Shown here: piece after piece, positions 1 through 7,889 of the stretch
Position numbering within the stretch: the stretch's first letter is position 1
Layout of the letters: each line of letters opens with the position of its first letter
Assembly: GCA_024636475.1 (NCBI GenBank)
Contig: JAGXHA010000086.1
Coordinates: 1-52,631, forward strand
Reading direction: 5' to 3'
Source: Roseobacter sp.
GTDB taxonomy: Bacteria > Pseudomonadota > Alphaproteobacteria > Rhodobacterales > Rhodobacteraceae
Length of the DNA: 52,631 nt
Position numbers and translations under genes: made by a program
The notes under the pieces: generated by a model
Databases searched by the model: none
The model's input: the letters and a program-made list of their open reading frames with translations, nothing else
Told to the model about the DNA's origin: nothing

Positions 1-166
1 CTTCGTTTCTGCGAACGAGATAAAGGCCCCATTTCCTGCGCGAGTCACGCGGCCTGCATCCCGGTCGCTGTGAACCAGTTTGTGAACCACCGCGATGTGG
101 AGATGGGAGGATAGCCGCTTGATCAACGGCTATCCCATTGGAAGGTATGGATTTTTTTGAGGTCAT
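1..166. other. Left-edge stretch without a callable gene
   Basis: Open frames run off the left edge on both strands, but none has recognisable protein content. The plus-strand frame ending at the TAG at 112-114 and a minus-strand frame starting near 92 overlap each other, so at most one could be real. The only clear structure is a hairpin at 109-135. Because this stretch lies just 3' of a tRNA gene, it could be the edge of an integrated element, but nothing here proves that. Confidence 0.4.
109..135. terminator. Perfect 9-bp hairpin downstream of tRNA-Gln
   Basis: GGATAGCCG (109-117) pairs perfectly with CGGCTATCC (127-135) around a 9-nt loop containing TTGATCAA. It lies about 30 nt beyond the tRNA 3' end. 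No T-run follows it directly in the tRNA direction. On the plus strand a run of seven T follows about 15 nt later. It may end transcription of either the tRNA or a gene off the left edge. Confidence 0.4.
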
Positions 167-241
167 TGGCTGGGATGGTAGGATTCGAACCTACGATCTA
201 CTGTACCAAAAACAGGTGCCCTACCGCTAGGCCACATCCCA
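167..241 (-). tRNA. tRNA-Gln (anticodon UUG)
   Basis: The minus strand folds as a complete cloverleaf. The acceptor is TGGGATG/CATCCCA, with the U1-A72 pair typical of bacterial tRNA-Gln. The D stem is GCCT/GGGC and the T arm is GTAGG-TTCGAAT-CCTAC. The anticodon loop TTTTGGT places TTG at positions 34-36. The discriminator is G and the 3' CCA is encoded. One oddity is a C-U mismatch at the top of the anticodon stem (27-43). The gene reads CAA codons. It lies downstream of the mscS-like gene on the same strand but has its own promoter-like sequence. Confidence 0.95.
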
Positions 242-253
242 TCACTGGCGGTT

Positions 254-281
254 ATTTAGTCCGGGATCGAAGATGGTGCAA
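254..281 (-). promoter_or_regulatory. Putative promoter of tRNA-Gln
   Basis: On the minus strand TTGCAC (276-281) and CTAAAT (254-259) are separated by 16 nt. The mature tRNA begins 12 nt downstream of the -10-like box. Position and match are good for a sigma-70 stable-RNA promoter, but this is read by eye only. Confidence 0.5.
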
Positions 282-320
282 GACCTGAATCGAGAAAAAA
301 TGCTCACAATCGCTGGAATC

Positions 321-1637
321 TCATTCATTGCGGGTTTCGTCACTGAGCAGGTCACTTTCTGTAACTGCCCGTTCCTGATCGACGATTTGTTCTAGCGCTT
401 TGTCGGCGTTGGCGTTCACGTCCTGCGCGGCCGCAGGGGTGGAGCGGGCCGTGCGAGAGGCGGGGCGAGCGTCATCGAGCTGAGCTGCAACATCCGTCTG
501 CTGGACCAAACGGTACGTTGGTTCCGGCATCGCAAACCCGGCGTCATCGAAGGCTGCGACTACAACACGTATCGCTTCTCCGCGCGCGAGGTTGATGCTG
601 GTGTCGTTTTGATCAACCCAAGCGGCTAATTGCAGGGAAATCGTGCTGTCACCGATGGTCTCAATCCAGACGCTTGGCTCTGGTGATTTTAACACGAACG
701 GCAGCGCGCGGAGCGTGTCTATCGCGAGAAGACGGGCAGATGCAAAATCGGTATCCGGTGCCATCCCAAGCTCGAATGTGAAGCGTCGTTCAGGGTTGCG
801 GCTAAAGTTCACGATCCGGCTTTTGAAAACGGTCGAGTTGGGAATCCGGATGTGGTTGCCATCAAAACTCAGCAGGATGGTCGCACGGCTTGTCAGACGG
901 ATGACTTTTCCGGTGTCGCCCTCTATTTCGATGGTATCGTTCGGGCGGAATGGTTGGCGGATCGACAACATGATTGAGGCGATGAAATTTTCGACCGTGT
1001 CGCGTACGGCAAAGCCTATGGCGAGGCCGACAATGCCCGCAGCTCCAAGGATGCCAGACAAAAGTGCGGTTGCACCGACAATGTCCAAGGCAAGCACCAA
1101 GGCCACAATTACGAAAAACAGCCTCGTGATCTGGCGGTAAATGTCAGCAATAAAGGCGTTGGGTGCGATCCTGTCCCAAGGTTGCGGACGTCGGGCAATG
1201 AAAAACCCCACGATCACTATGATAATGAACACAGTCAAAGCCACGGCGGCCAAGGGTAGGAAAGCCACCATTTGGGCAGCGCGGGCCTTGAAGCGCGCAA
1301 GAACCGGGTTCAACCGCTCTGCGACATTGGTCGTCTCAACGACATCATTTTCGATCGCGACTACGCCCTCGATGCGACCTACAAGCTCCGTCAGTTGCTG
1401 AGCTTTCTGCGCGTCAAGTGTCGTGCCGGTCAGCCTTACAATGCCAGCTGAGACATTGACCGTTACGTTTGTATAGCCATCCAGTTCAGCCACGATCTCG
1501 CGGATCCGGGTGGCGATGGCGCGGTCGTCGCTTGCGTTTTCCTCGACCGTGATTGCGCCGGTGGGAAGGGTGGTGGTGCTTTGTGCCGCCACTGTGGAGG
1601 GGAGCAGGAGGCAGAGAATGAACACTAGGTATTTCAT
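321..1637 (-). CDS. BON-domain mechanosensitive channel, MscS family
   Basis: A 438-residue small-conductance mechanosensitive channel of the inner membrane, expected to open under membrane tension and release solutes on osmotic downshock. The start at 1637 is chosen because it gives a clean signal peptide (MKYLVFILC...VAAQ) and has AGGAAA upstream; an in-frame start at 1670 would add 11 basic residues. A BON domain follows at about 39-102, with the typical NVSAGIVRLTGT strand. Transmembrane segments lie at about 126-148, 171-190 and 195-225. The last is the Gly/Ala-rich pore helix running into FAVRDTVENFIASI, the MscS signature. A beta domain (PNDTIEIEG) and a soluble C-terminal region follow. 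The BON domain may bind periplasmic or membrane ligands. The C-terminal tail after about residue 395 is low-complexity and Ala/Asp-rich. Confidence 0.88.
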   Translation of the reverse strand: MKYLVFILCLLLPSTVAAQSTTTLPTGAITVEENASDDRAIATRIREIVAELDGYTNVTVNVSAGIVRLTGTTLDAQKAQQLTELVGRIEGVVAIENDVVETTNVAERLNPVLARFKARAAQMVAFLPLAAVALTVFIIIVIVGFFIARRPQPWDRIAPNAFIADIYRQITRLFFVIVALVLALDIVGATALLSGILGAAGIVGLAIGFAVRDTVENFIASIMLSIRQPFRPNDTIEIEGDTGKVIRLTSRATILLSFDGNHIRIPNSTVFKSRIVNFSRNPERRFTFELGMAPDTDFASARLLAIDTLRALPFVLKSPEPSVWIETIGDSTISLQLAAWVDQNDTSINLARGEAIRVVVAAFDDAGFAMPEPTYRLVQQTDVAAQLDDARPASRTARSTPAAAQDVNANADKALEQIVDQERAVTESDLLSDETRNE

Positions 1638-1780
1638 GAGGCGTTTCCTATGATTGAACCTGCGTGCCAACCGGTGAAAGGTTTTGCGCCGATTAAGCCG
1701 TGTTATGTCCTATAAGGTTTGCCCTGTTCACAAAGAGACAGAACCGGGATGACTGTCTAATTCTAGACTGTTTTGCAGTC

Positions 1781-2770
1781 TCAGCCAGTACAGTCGATCA
1801 AGATCGCGCCAGCGCGTGCACCCGCTTCGACCGCTTCATGTGCGCGCACCGTCTCTGAAAGGGGAAAAACCTGCTCGACAGGGCAGTCAAGCGCACCTTC
1901 CGCCAGTGCCTGATGTACCTTGTCGATGGCGATGCGGCGTTGGGTTTCTGTCAGCAGATAAACAAGGATGATGTCGATGGTGACCGCTTTGAACAGCAAA
2001 GGAAGGAAGGGCAGGGCTGGCGTCATTTCCTTGGCCGAGCCATAGGCGGCGATCCTGCCGTTTGGTTTGATCACCTCGGCATCCAGTCCGACATTCACAC
2101 CAAATTCGACCTCGATCACAGTATCGACGGGGTTGCCGTCATTCGCTGCAAGGACCTGCGCAAGCAGATCCGGCGATGCGTAGTCTAAAACGACATCTGC
2201 GCCAGCCTTTTTAGCCCGTCGTGCGCCATCCTTGCCTGTTGTCGCGATAACTTTTGCGCCGGCCCATTTTGCAAGCTGCACGGCAAGATAGCCTACCGTC
2301 CCCGCACCGCCTTGGATCAGCACGGTCTGGCCTTTGACATCTTCACCGTTAAAGACGGCATGGCAGGCAGTCAGGGCAGGGATGCCAAAACTGGCCGCCG
2401 CTTCAAAGGACACATCATCTGCAAGATCGACGGCCTGCGCTGACGGAAGGACGATATGCGTTGCCGCAGTGCCAAACGGCCGCTGCCATTGACCGTTCCA
2501 GATCCAGACGCGCTGGCCGATGCGTGCGGAATCAACATTGCTGCCCACAGCCTCGACCACGCCCGCGCCATCGCTTTGCGGGATTACCAGATCGAAGGGC
2601 GGCTTGGTCATGCCGGGACGTCCACGCCGCGATTTCACATCTGACGGGTTCACACCGGAAAACGCAAGGCGCACGCGAACCTCGTCCGGGCCTGGCTTTG
2701 GGGTTTCCATTTCGGTCAGTTTCAGAACATCACGGGCTTCACCCAAAGTCGAATATGTAATCGCGCGCAT
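1781..2770 (-). CDS. NADPH:quinone oxidoreductase-like MDR enzyme
   Basis: A 329-residue zinc-independent member of the medium-chain dehydrogenase/reductase superfamily, expected to reduce quinones or enones with NADPH in the cytoplasm. The GroES-like N-terminal domain includes FSGVNPSDVKSRRG, and the Rossmann domain carries the nucleotide-binding motif VLIQGGAGTVGYLAVQLAK. The Cys/His ligands of zinc alcohol dehydrogenases are absent. The start at 2770 has AAGGAC 8 nt upstream and matches the usual family start (MRAITY). An in-frame start at 2791 has no better signal. It is monocistronic or last in its unit: the next same-strand gene upstream, the SH3 protein, ends 57 nt away. The exact substrate cannot be told. 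Confidence 0.85.
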   Translation of the reverse strand: MRAITYSTLGEARDVLKLTEMETPKPGPDEVRVRLAFSGVNPSDVKSRRGRPGMTKPPFDLVIPQSDGAGVVEAVGSNVDSARIGQRVWIWNGQWQRPFGTAATHIVLPSAQAVDLADDVSFEAAASFGIPALTACHAVFNGEDVKGQTVLIQGGAGTVGYLAVQLAKWAGAKVIATTGKDGARRAKKAGADVVLDYASPDLLAQVLAANDGNPVDTVIEVEFGVNVGLDAEVIKPNGRIAAYGSAKEMTPALPFLPLLFKAVTIDIILVYLLTETQRRIAIDKVHQALAEGALDCPVEQVFPLSETVRAHEAVEAGARAGAILIDCTG

Positions 2771-2826
2771 GCGTCTGTCCTTGTGTGTCATGAATTTCCA
2801 ACGGGCAATGAACCCGCAGCGCTACC

Positions 2827-3333
2827 CTAATCGCGTAGCTCACTGCTGCCAACGCCCCAAAGACGTGCTTTGGGAGCCCAGCCTTTGTAGCCCTCGGCGC
2901 GCAGAAAACACCATTCAAGGGTGCATTCCCCAAGCCGTGCTATCGCACCAATCTCGAACTCGGCGGCCACCGGGGCGTTCGGGTCGGGGCGGACCAGCAA
3001 TTTCAACTTGTCTTGCTCGATCAAGACGGTGCGGGTGCCCGACAGCAGCGAATAATGCACCCAGCCGCCCATGCCGTCGCGGTCTTCGACACGGCGCCAA
3101 TGGCCATGCTCGGCAGTGATTTGCAGCGGCATGTCACGGTGTTTAAAGACCCAGTCTATCCGGTGGGTCAGCGACGGACCACGGCGCACGTTTCCTTCTG
3201 CGGCTTTCATCGACACAAATCGGGGCACGGGCAAGTTGGTTACCTGGCCTACTCCGGTCGCGTAAGCTGGTCCGAAGGCCAGCGGAATCAAAGCAAGTGC
3301 CCCCATAAGGGCTGAACGAAACTTGGATGTCAT
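2827..3333 (-). CDS. Secreted bacterial SH3-domain protein
   Basis: A 168-residue exported protein. The N-terminus (MTSKFRSALMGALALIPLAFGPAYA) is a signal peptide, which supports the start at 3333 over the longer frame to 3426. The mature part resembles the SH3_4 family of bacterial SH3-like domains: a repeat with NVRRGPSLTHRIDWVF, a WRRVEDRDGMGGWVHYSLL block, and a second repeat (LLVRPDPNAPV...LEWCFLRAEGYKGWAPK). Such domains often bind cell-wall peptides in the periplasm, though the ligand here is unknown. It is divergent from the 2-hydroxyacid dehydrogenase gene, with 126 nt between the start codons for both promoters. Confidence 0.8.
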   Translation of the reverse strand: MTSKFRSALMGALALIPLAFGPAYATGVGQVTNLPVPRFVSMKAAEGNVRRGPSLTHRIDWVFKHRDMPLQITAEHGHWRRVEDRDGMGGWVHYSLLSGTRTVLIEQDKLKLLVRPDPNAPVAAEFEIGAIARLGECTLEWCFLRAEGYKGWAPKARLWGVGSSELRD

Positions 3334-3459
3334 GACAGTCTGCCTGATGTTTGCTTGTTGATTTAATGCTCTTTTAAGCTGCGAAGTTCTTGTGCCTTGT
3401 CGCCGCTTGAGACACCATGCCAGCAAGCGAAGCGTAAAGCCAGATTTGGGAGTCTCATA

Positions 3460-4446
3460 ATGTCAAAGCAACCGCTAAGTGTTGTAGTCACGCGACGGTT
3501 GCCGGAGGTCGTTGAAAAGCGATTGTCGGAATTGTTCAAGGTGACGTTGCGCGATGATGATACGCCAATGACCCGGACCGAGTTGGGCGAAGCGATGAAA
3601 ACGGCCGATATTCTGGTGCCGACGGTAACGGACGAAATTGATGCCACGTTGCTGGGGCAAGCCGGGGGTCAGTTGAAGCTGATTGCCAACTACGGTGCCG
3701 GCGTGGATCATATCGACGTGATGACAGCGCGCCAGCGTGGGGTTCTGGTGTCAAACACACCCGGTGTGCTGACCGATGATACCGCCGACATGACCATGGC
3801 GCTGATTTTGGCTGTGACACGGCGGATGTCCGAAGGCATGGCGCAGATGCAATCTGGCGATTGGAAAGGCTGGGCCCCGACAGCGCTGCTGGGCGGGCGC
3901 GTCAGTGGGCGCCGATTAGGCATTCTTGGGATGGGCCGCATCGGTCAGGCCGTTGCGCGCCGTGCTGCGGCCTTTGGGATGCAGGTGCATTATCATAACC
4001 GCCGCCGTTTGCGCCCCGAGGTCGAAGAAGCCTTGGGTGCCACGTATTGGGAAAGCCTCGACCAGATGGTTGCAAGGATGGATGTGCTAAGCGTCAACTG
4101 CCCGCATACCCCCAGCACCTTCCATTTGATGAACGCGCGGCGTTTGAAACTGATGAAGCCCGACGCCGTTATTGTGAACACCTCACGCGGTGAAGTTATC
4201 GATGAAAACGCCCTGACAAGAATGCTGCGTGCAGGAGAACTGCAAGGTGCTGGCCTTGATGTGTACGAGCATGGCACCGACATCAACCCGCGTCTGCGCG
4301 AATTGAAAAACGTGGTTTTACTGCCGCATATGGGCTCGGCCACATTGGAAGGCCGGATCGAGATGGGAGAGAAAGTCATCATTAACATAAAGACTTTTGA
4401 AGACGGTCATCGCCCACCGGATCAAGTCGTCCCTTCGATGCTATAA
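3460..4446 (+). CDS. D-2-hydroxyacid dehydrogenase (glyoxylate/hydroxypyruvate reductase type)
   Basis: A 328-residue NAD(P)-dependent enzyme that reduces 2-oxoacids such as glyoxylate or hydroxypyruvate to the D-hydroxyacid. The Rossmann motif LGILGMGRIGQAVARRA sits near residue 150. The catalytic triad is visible as Arg in NTSRGEVID, Glu in LDVYEHG and His in LLPHMGSAT. The start at 3460 is supported by GGGAG 9 nt upstream; the open frame to 3397 has no such signal. The gene is first in a plus-strand run. Gamma-glutamyltransferase starts 25 nt after its stop, so they are probably co-transcribed. The substrate is not certain from sequence (GhrB/GyaR-like). Confidence 0.88.
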   Translation: MSKQPLSVVVTRRLPEVVEKRLSELFKVTLRDDDTPMTRTELGEAMKTADILVPTVTDEIDATLLGQAGGQLKLIANYGAGVDHIDVMTARQRGVLVSNTPGVLTDDTADMTMALILAVTRRMSEGMAQMQSGDWKGWAPTALLGGRVSGRRLGILGMGRIGQAVARRAAAFGMQVHYHNRRRLRPEVEEALGATYWESLDQMVARMDVLSVNCPHTPSTFHLMNARRLKLMKPDAVIVNTSRGEVIDENALTRMLRAGELQGAGLDVYEHGTDINPRLRELKNVVLLPHMGSATLEGRIEMGEKVIINIKTFEDGHRPPDQVVPSML

Positions 4447-4471
4447 TCCACCGACCCTCAAGGAGAGTCCC

Positions 4472-6253
4472 ATGCGCAAGACACTGACTGCTTTCATCAT
4501 ATGTTGTGCAAGCGGTGCATTCGCCCAACAGGCAGCCGACAGCGTCGCACCCGAAGCTGCTGGCAGCGGTGTGTTTGCAGGGATGTCACCGGATATCACG
4601 GCTGCTTTCAAGGCCAAGGACGCAGGGCAACCCGTCACCGCCGACAGTTGGATGGTAGCGGCGGCGAACCCCCACGCCGTGAAAGCAGGTGCAGATGTTT
4701 TGGCCAAGGGCGGTACGGCCGCCGATGCGCTTGTTGCGGTGCAAGCGATGCTTGGGCTGGTAGAGCCGCAAAGCTCTGGTCTGGGCGGCGGTGCCTTTCT
4801 GGTTTGGTACGATGTGGCCAGCGGCGAGGTTACGACCCTTGATGGGCGCGAAACCGCTCCATTGGCCGCCACCCCTCAGCTGTTTCAGGATGCACAAGGC
4901 GAGCCGCTCAAGTTCTTTGACGCGGTGGTTGGGGGACGGTCTGTCGGCACGCCGGGCACGCCCGCGCTGCTTGAGGCTGTACATCAACGTTGGGGTAACC
5001 AGCCTTGGGCTGATCTGCTTGTCCCTGCGCAAACGATGGCCGAAAACGGCTTCCCCGTATCGCCACGGCTTGCCGCACTTGTGGCCGAAGATGCCGAACG
5101 GCTGGCCAACTCTGATACGACGGCAGCCTATTTCCTGCCTGACGGCAAAGCGGTTCAGGCCGGCGATACGCTGGTCAACCCTGACTATGCCCAAACACTT
5201 GCCGCGCTGGCCGCGGACGGTGCGAATGCTTTTTACAGCGGCGAGATCGCCGAAGATATTGTTGCCACCGTTCAGGGCGCAACGGGCAACCCCGGTGTGT
5301 TGTCACTGGTCGATATGTCAATCTATCAGGTCAAGGAACGCCCCGCCGTCTGCGCGCCCTACCGAGGCCACGAGGTTTGCGGGATGGGGCCGCCGTCTTC
5401 CGGTGCCTTGGCCGTTGGACAAATCCTTGGGCTGCTGGAAAGCTACGATCTAAGCGCGGGGCCGATGGATGCAAACGTGCTGCGCCTGATCGGTGATGCC
5501 TCGCGGCTGGCTTTTGCGGACCGTGGCCGATACGTTGCGGATAGTGACTATGTGCCGGTCCCGGTGAAAGGCCTGCTGGACCCCGCCTATCTGACAGAGC
5601 GCGCCAGGCTGCTGGCGGGCGATGATGCGCTGCCCGAAGTTTCACCCGGTACGCCATCTTTTGATCATGCGCTGAACTGGGCCGATGATATGGCAATTGA
5701 ACTGCCATCGACCTCGCATATCTCGATCGTGGACAGCATGGGCAATGTTGTCAGCATGACCACCACGATTGAAAACGGTTTTGGCAGCCGCTTGATGTCG
5801 GGCGGGTTTTTGCTGAACAATGAACTGACCGACTTCTCGTTTCGCAGCCATGCAGACGGCGTGCCTATTGCCAATCGGGTTGAGCCGGGCAAGCGACCAC
5901 GCTCGTCAATGGCACCGACAGTTGTGATGAAGGATGGCAAACCCGTGCTTGCCGTTGGCAGCCCGGGGGGCAGCCGGATCATCGGTTACGTCGCTGGCGC
6001 GATTATCGCACATATTGACTGGGGGCTGGACGTCCAGCAGGTCTCGGCATTGCCGCATGCGATCAACCGTTTCGGTACCTATGATCTGGAAGAGGGCACG
6101 CAAGCCACGGAAATGACCGATGCGCTTTCGGCGCTGGGTTACGAGACAGTGACGCGGGCGCTGACCTCTGGTTTGCACATGATCGCGATTGGTGACGGTG
6201 GCTTGAGTGGCGGAGCTGATCCGCGACGAGAAGGCATCGCATTGGGTGAATAA
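4472..6253 (+). CDS. ggt: Gamma-glutamyltransferase
   Basis: A 593-residue periplasmic Ntn-hydrolase that cleaves gamma-glutamyl bonds (glutathione and related peptides) and transfers the glutamyl group to water or amino acids. A signal peptide (MRKTLTAFIICCASGAFAQ) and GGAG upstream support the start at 4472. The large-subunit region has PQSSGLGGGAFLVWYD. The autoprocessing and nucleophile threonine lies in ELPSTSHISIVD at about residue 412, followed by the small-subunit signatures NELTDFSF, PGKRPRSSMAPT and VGSPGGSRIIGYV. The length is normal for the family. It lies between a 2-hydroxyacid dehydrogenase and a D-lactate dehydrogenase-like gene with gaps of 25 and 12 nt, suggesting an operon for scavenging or turnover of small organic compounds. 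Confidence 0.93.
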   Translation: MRKTLTAFIICCASGAFAQQAADSVAPEAAGSGVFAGMSPDITAAFKAKDAGQPVTADSWMVAAANPHAVKAGADVLAKGGTAADALVAVQAMLGLVEPQSSGLGGGAFLVWYDVASGEVTTLDGRETAPLAATPQLFQDAQGEPLKFFDAVVGGRSVGTPGTPALLEAVHQRWGNQPWADLLVPAQTMAENGFPVSPRLAALVAEDAERLANSDTTAAYFLPDGKAVQAGDTLVNPDYAQTLAALAADGANAFYSGEIAEDIVATVQGATGNPGVLSLVDMSIYQVKERPAVCAPYRGHEVCGMGPPSSGALAVGQILGLLESYDLSAGPMDANVLRLIGDASRLAFADRGRYVADSDYVPVPVKGLLDPAYLTERARLLAGDDALPEVSPGTPSFDHALNWADDMAIELPSTSHISIVDSMGNVVSMTTTIENGFGSRLMSGGFLLNNELTDFSFRSHADGVPIANRVEPGKRPRSSMAPTVVMKDGKPVLAVGSPGGSRIIGYVAGAIIAHIDWGLDVQQVSALPHAINRFGTYDLEEGTQATEMTDALSALGYETVTRALTSGLHMIAIGDGGLSGGADPRREGIALGE

Positions 6254-6265
6254 GGAATAAACAAC

Positions 6266-7669
6266 ATGGTTCAGGCAACTGATCTGCCCCGCAATGAAAC
6301 CGGAATTGCGACTGCTTTAGGGATCCTAAAACAGCAATTCGGAGAACGGTTTCATACTGGCCAGTCGATCCGCGAACAGCATGGCCACACGACAACATGG
6401 ATCAAGAACCAAGCGCCCGACGCGGTGGTCTTTGTGCGCTCGACCCAGGACGTAGCTGACGCAATGAAAATATGTGCGGCGCACAAAGTGCCTGTGATTG
6501 CTTTTGGCACAGGGACCTCGCTTGAGGGACATGTAAACGCCCCCGCCGGGGGTGTTTCCATTGATGTTTCGCAAATGGACGCGGTGCTTGAGGTCAACGC
6601 GGGCGATCTGGATTGCCGCGTGCAGCCCGGCGTGACGCGCGAGGCGCTCAACACCCATCTGCGCGATCAGGGGCTTTTTTTCCCGATTGATCCCGGTGCG
6701 AACGCGTCGCTTGGCGGCATGACCGCCACGCGCGCATCCGGCACCAATGCAGTCCGCTATGGCACGATGAAGGACAATGTTCTGGCGGTCGAGGTCGTCA
6801 TGGCAGATGGCCGTGTCATCCGAACGGCCCAACGGGCGCGTAAATCATCCGCTGGATATGATCTGACACGGTTGATGGTGGGCTCTGAGGGCACCTTGGG
6901 TATCATCACAGAGATCACGCTGAAATTGCAGGGCATCCCAGAAGCGATGAGTTCGGCGCGTTGTTCATTCCCGACGGTCGAAGCCGCGTGCGAGACGGTT
7001 ATGAGCGTGATCCAATACGGCCTGCCCGTTGCGCGGATCGAGCTTTTGGACGCGATGGTTGTCAAAGCGGTCAATGGATATTCCAAGCTGGCCCTGCCCG
7101 AAACACCAATGCTGCTGTTGGAATTCCACGGCTCGGAAGCTGGGGTGGTCGAGCAAGCGGAAGCGTTCAGTGCGCTGGCCGAGGATAACGGCGGCAGCGA
7201 TTATCAGGCGACGACCACGATGGAAGAGCGCAACAAGCTTTGGCAGGCACGCCACGACGCTTATTGGGCGATGCTGGCTTTGCGGCCTGGCTGCAAAGCG
7301 GTGGCCACGGATGTCTGCGTGCCGATATCGCGTCTTGCTGACGCGGTCGGTGCGGCCAATGCCCGGGCCGCCGAATTGGGGCTGATCGCGCCGATTGTCG
7401 GCCATGCAGGGGACGGTAATTTTCACGCATCCTTACTGCTGGACATGGAGGACGCGGACGAGGTTGCGCGGGCGGAGACGTTCGTGAGTTGGTTGAACGA
7501 TCTGGCAATTTCGATGGATGGGACCTGCACCGGCGAGCACGGGATCGGGCAGGGCAAGCGGCCCTATCTTGTCAAAGAGCTTGGGGCGGCGGCAGACGTC
7601 ATGGGGATGATCAAACGCGCGCTTGATCCCGACAACATCCTGAACCCGGGAAAGATTTTGCCAGCCTGA
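6266..7669 (+). CDS. FAD-linked oxidase, D-lactate dehydrogenase (cytochrome) type
   Basis: A 467-residue flavoprotein of the GlcD/Dld family that oxidises a D-2-hydroxyacid (D-lactate, possibly D-glycolate or D-2-hydroxyglutarate) and passes electrons to a carrier. The PP-loop FAD-binding domain covers about residues 50-230 (FGTGTSLEGHVNAP, DPGANASLGGMTATRASGTN, GSEGTLGIITE). The C-terminal oxidase domain carries VGHAGDGNFH and the C-terminal CTGEHGIGQGK. A separate iron-sulfur subunit gene, as in glcF, is not nearby, which favours the single-subunit enzyme. AAGGA precedes the ATG. It starts 12 nt after ggt, so co-transcription with ggt and the upstream dehydrogenase is likely. An upstream 2-oxoacid reductase paired with a hydroxyacid oxidase suggests linked handling of hydroxyacids. 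Confidence 0.87.
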   Translation: MVQATDLPRNETGIATALGILKQQFGERFHTGQSIREQHGHTTTWIKNQAPDAVVFVRSTQDVADAMKICAAHKVPVIAFGTGTSLEGHVNAPAGGVSIDVSQMDAVLEVNAGDLDCRVQPGVTREALNTHLRDQGLFFPIDPGANASLGGMTATRASGTNAVRYGTMKDNVLAVEVVMADGRVIRTAQRARKSSAGYDLTRLMVGSEGTLGIITEITLKLQGIPEAMSSARCSFPTVEAACETVMSVIQYGLPVARIELLDAMVVKAVNGYSKLALPETPMLLLEFHGSEAGVVEQAEAFSALAEDNGGSDYQATTTMEERNKLWQARHDAYWAMLALRPGCKAVATDVCVPISRLADAVGAANARAAELGLIAPIVGHAGDGNFHASLLLDMEDADEVARAETFVSWLNDLAISMDGTCTGEHGIGQGKRPYLVKELGAAADVMGMIKRALDPDNILNPGKILPA

Positions 7670-7704
7670 TCCAAAAGGACGCGCCAAGGCGCGACATGAT
7701 GTTT

Positions 7705-7750
7705 GCCTGTGCCAATGGCACAGGCGTTCATGCCTCCGGCGGGGATTTTT
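7705..7750. terminator. Hairpin with following T-run after the dehydrogenase gene
   Basis: GCCTGTGCC (7705-7713) pairs perfectly with GGCACAGGC (7717-7725) around AAT. A block CCTCCGGCGGGGATTTTTT follows. A smaller GCGCC/GGCGC hairpin lies at 7681-7692. The 220-nt gap to the next gene has no other content I can support. It probably ends the upstream operon. The CCGGCGGGGATTTTT block looks like part of an intergenic repeat type I associate with Rhodobacterales. Confidence 0.5.
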
Positions 7751-7889
7751 TACCATTTGGAAGCGGCTGGCGAACAGGGTTTTTTGCGTTGCGTCGCATT
7801 TGTACCGTCATGGGTCGGCTGGGCTGTGCCTTTTGTGGTGGGGCTGCTAGATATCGGCACAACCTCATTCTTGGCGGAGCACTGGATTC

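Noticed and set aside
64..92. GTTC-type direct repeat near the left edge as a LexA box
   Set aside because: The two GTTC units are separated by 8 nt, while the alphaproteobacterial LexA site has a 7-nt spacer, and no SOS gene follows.
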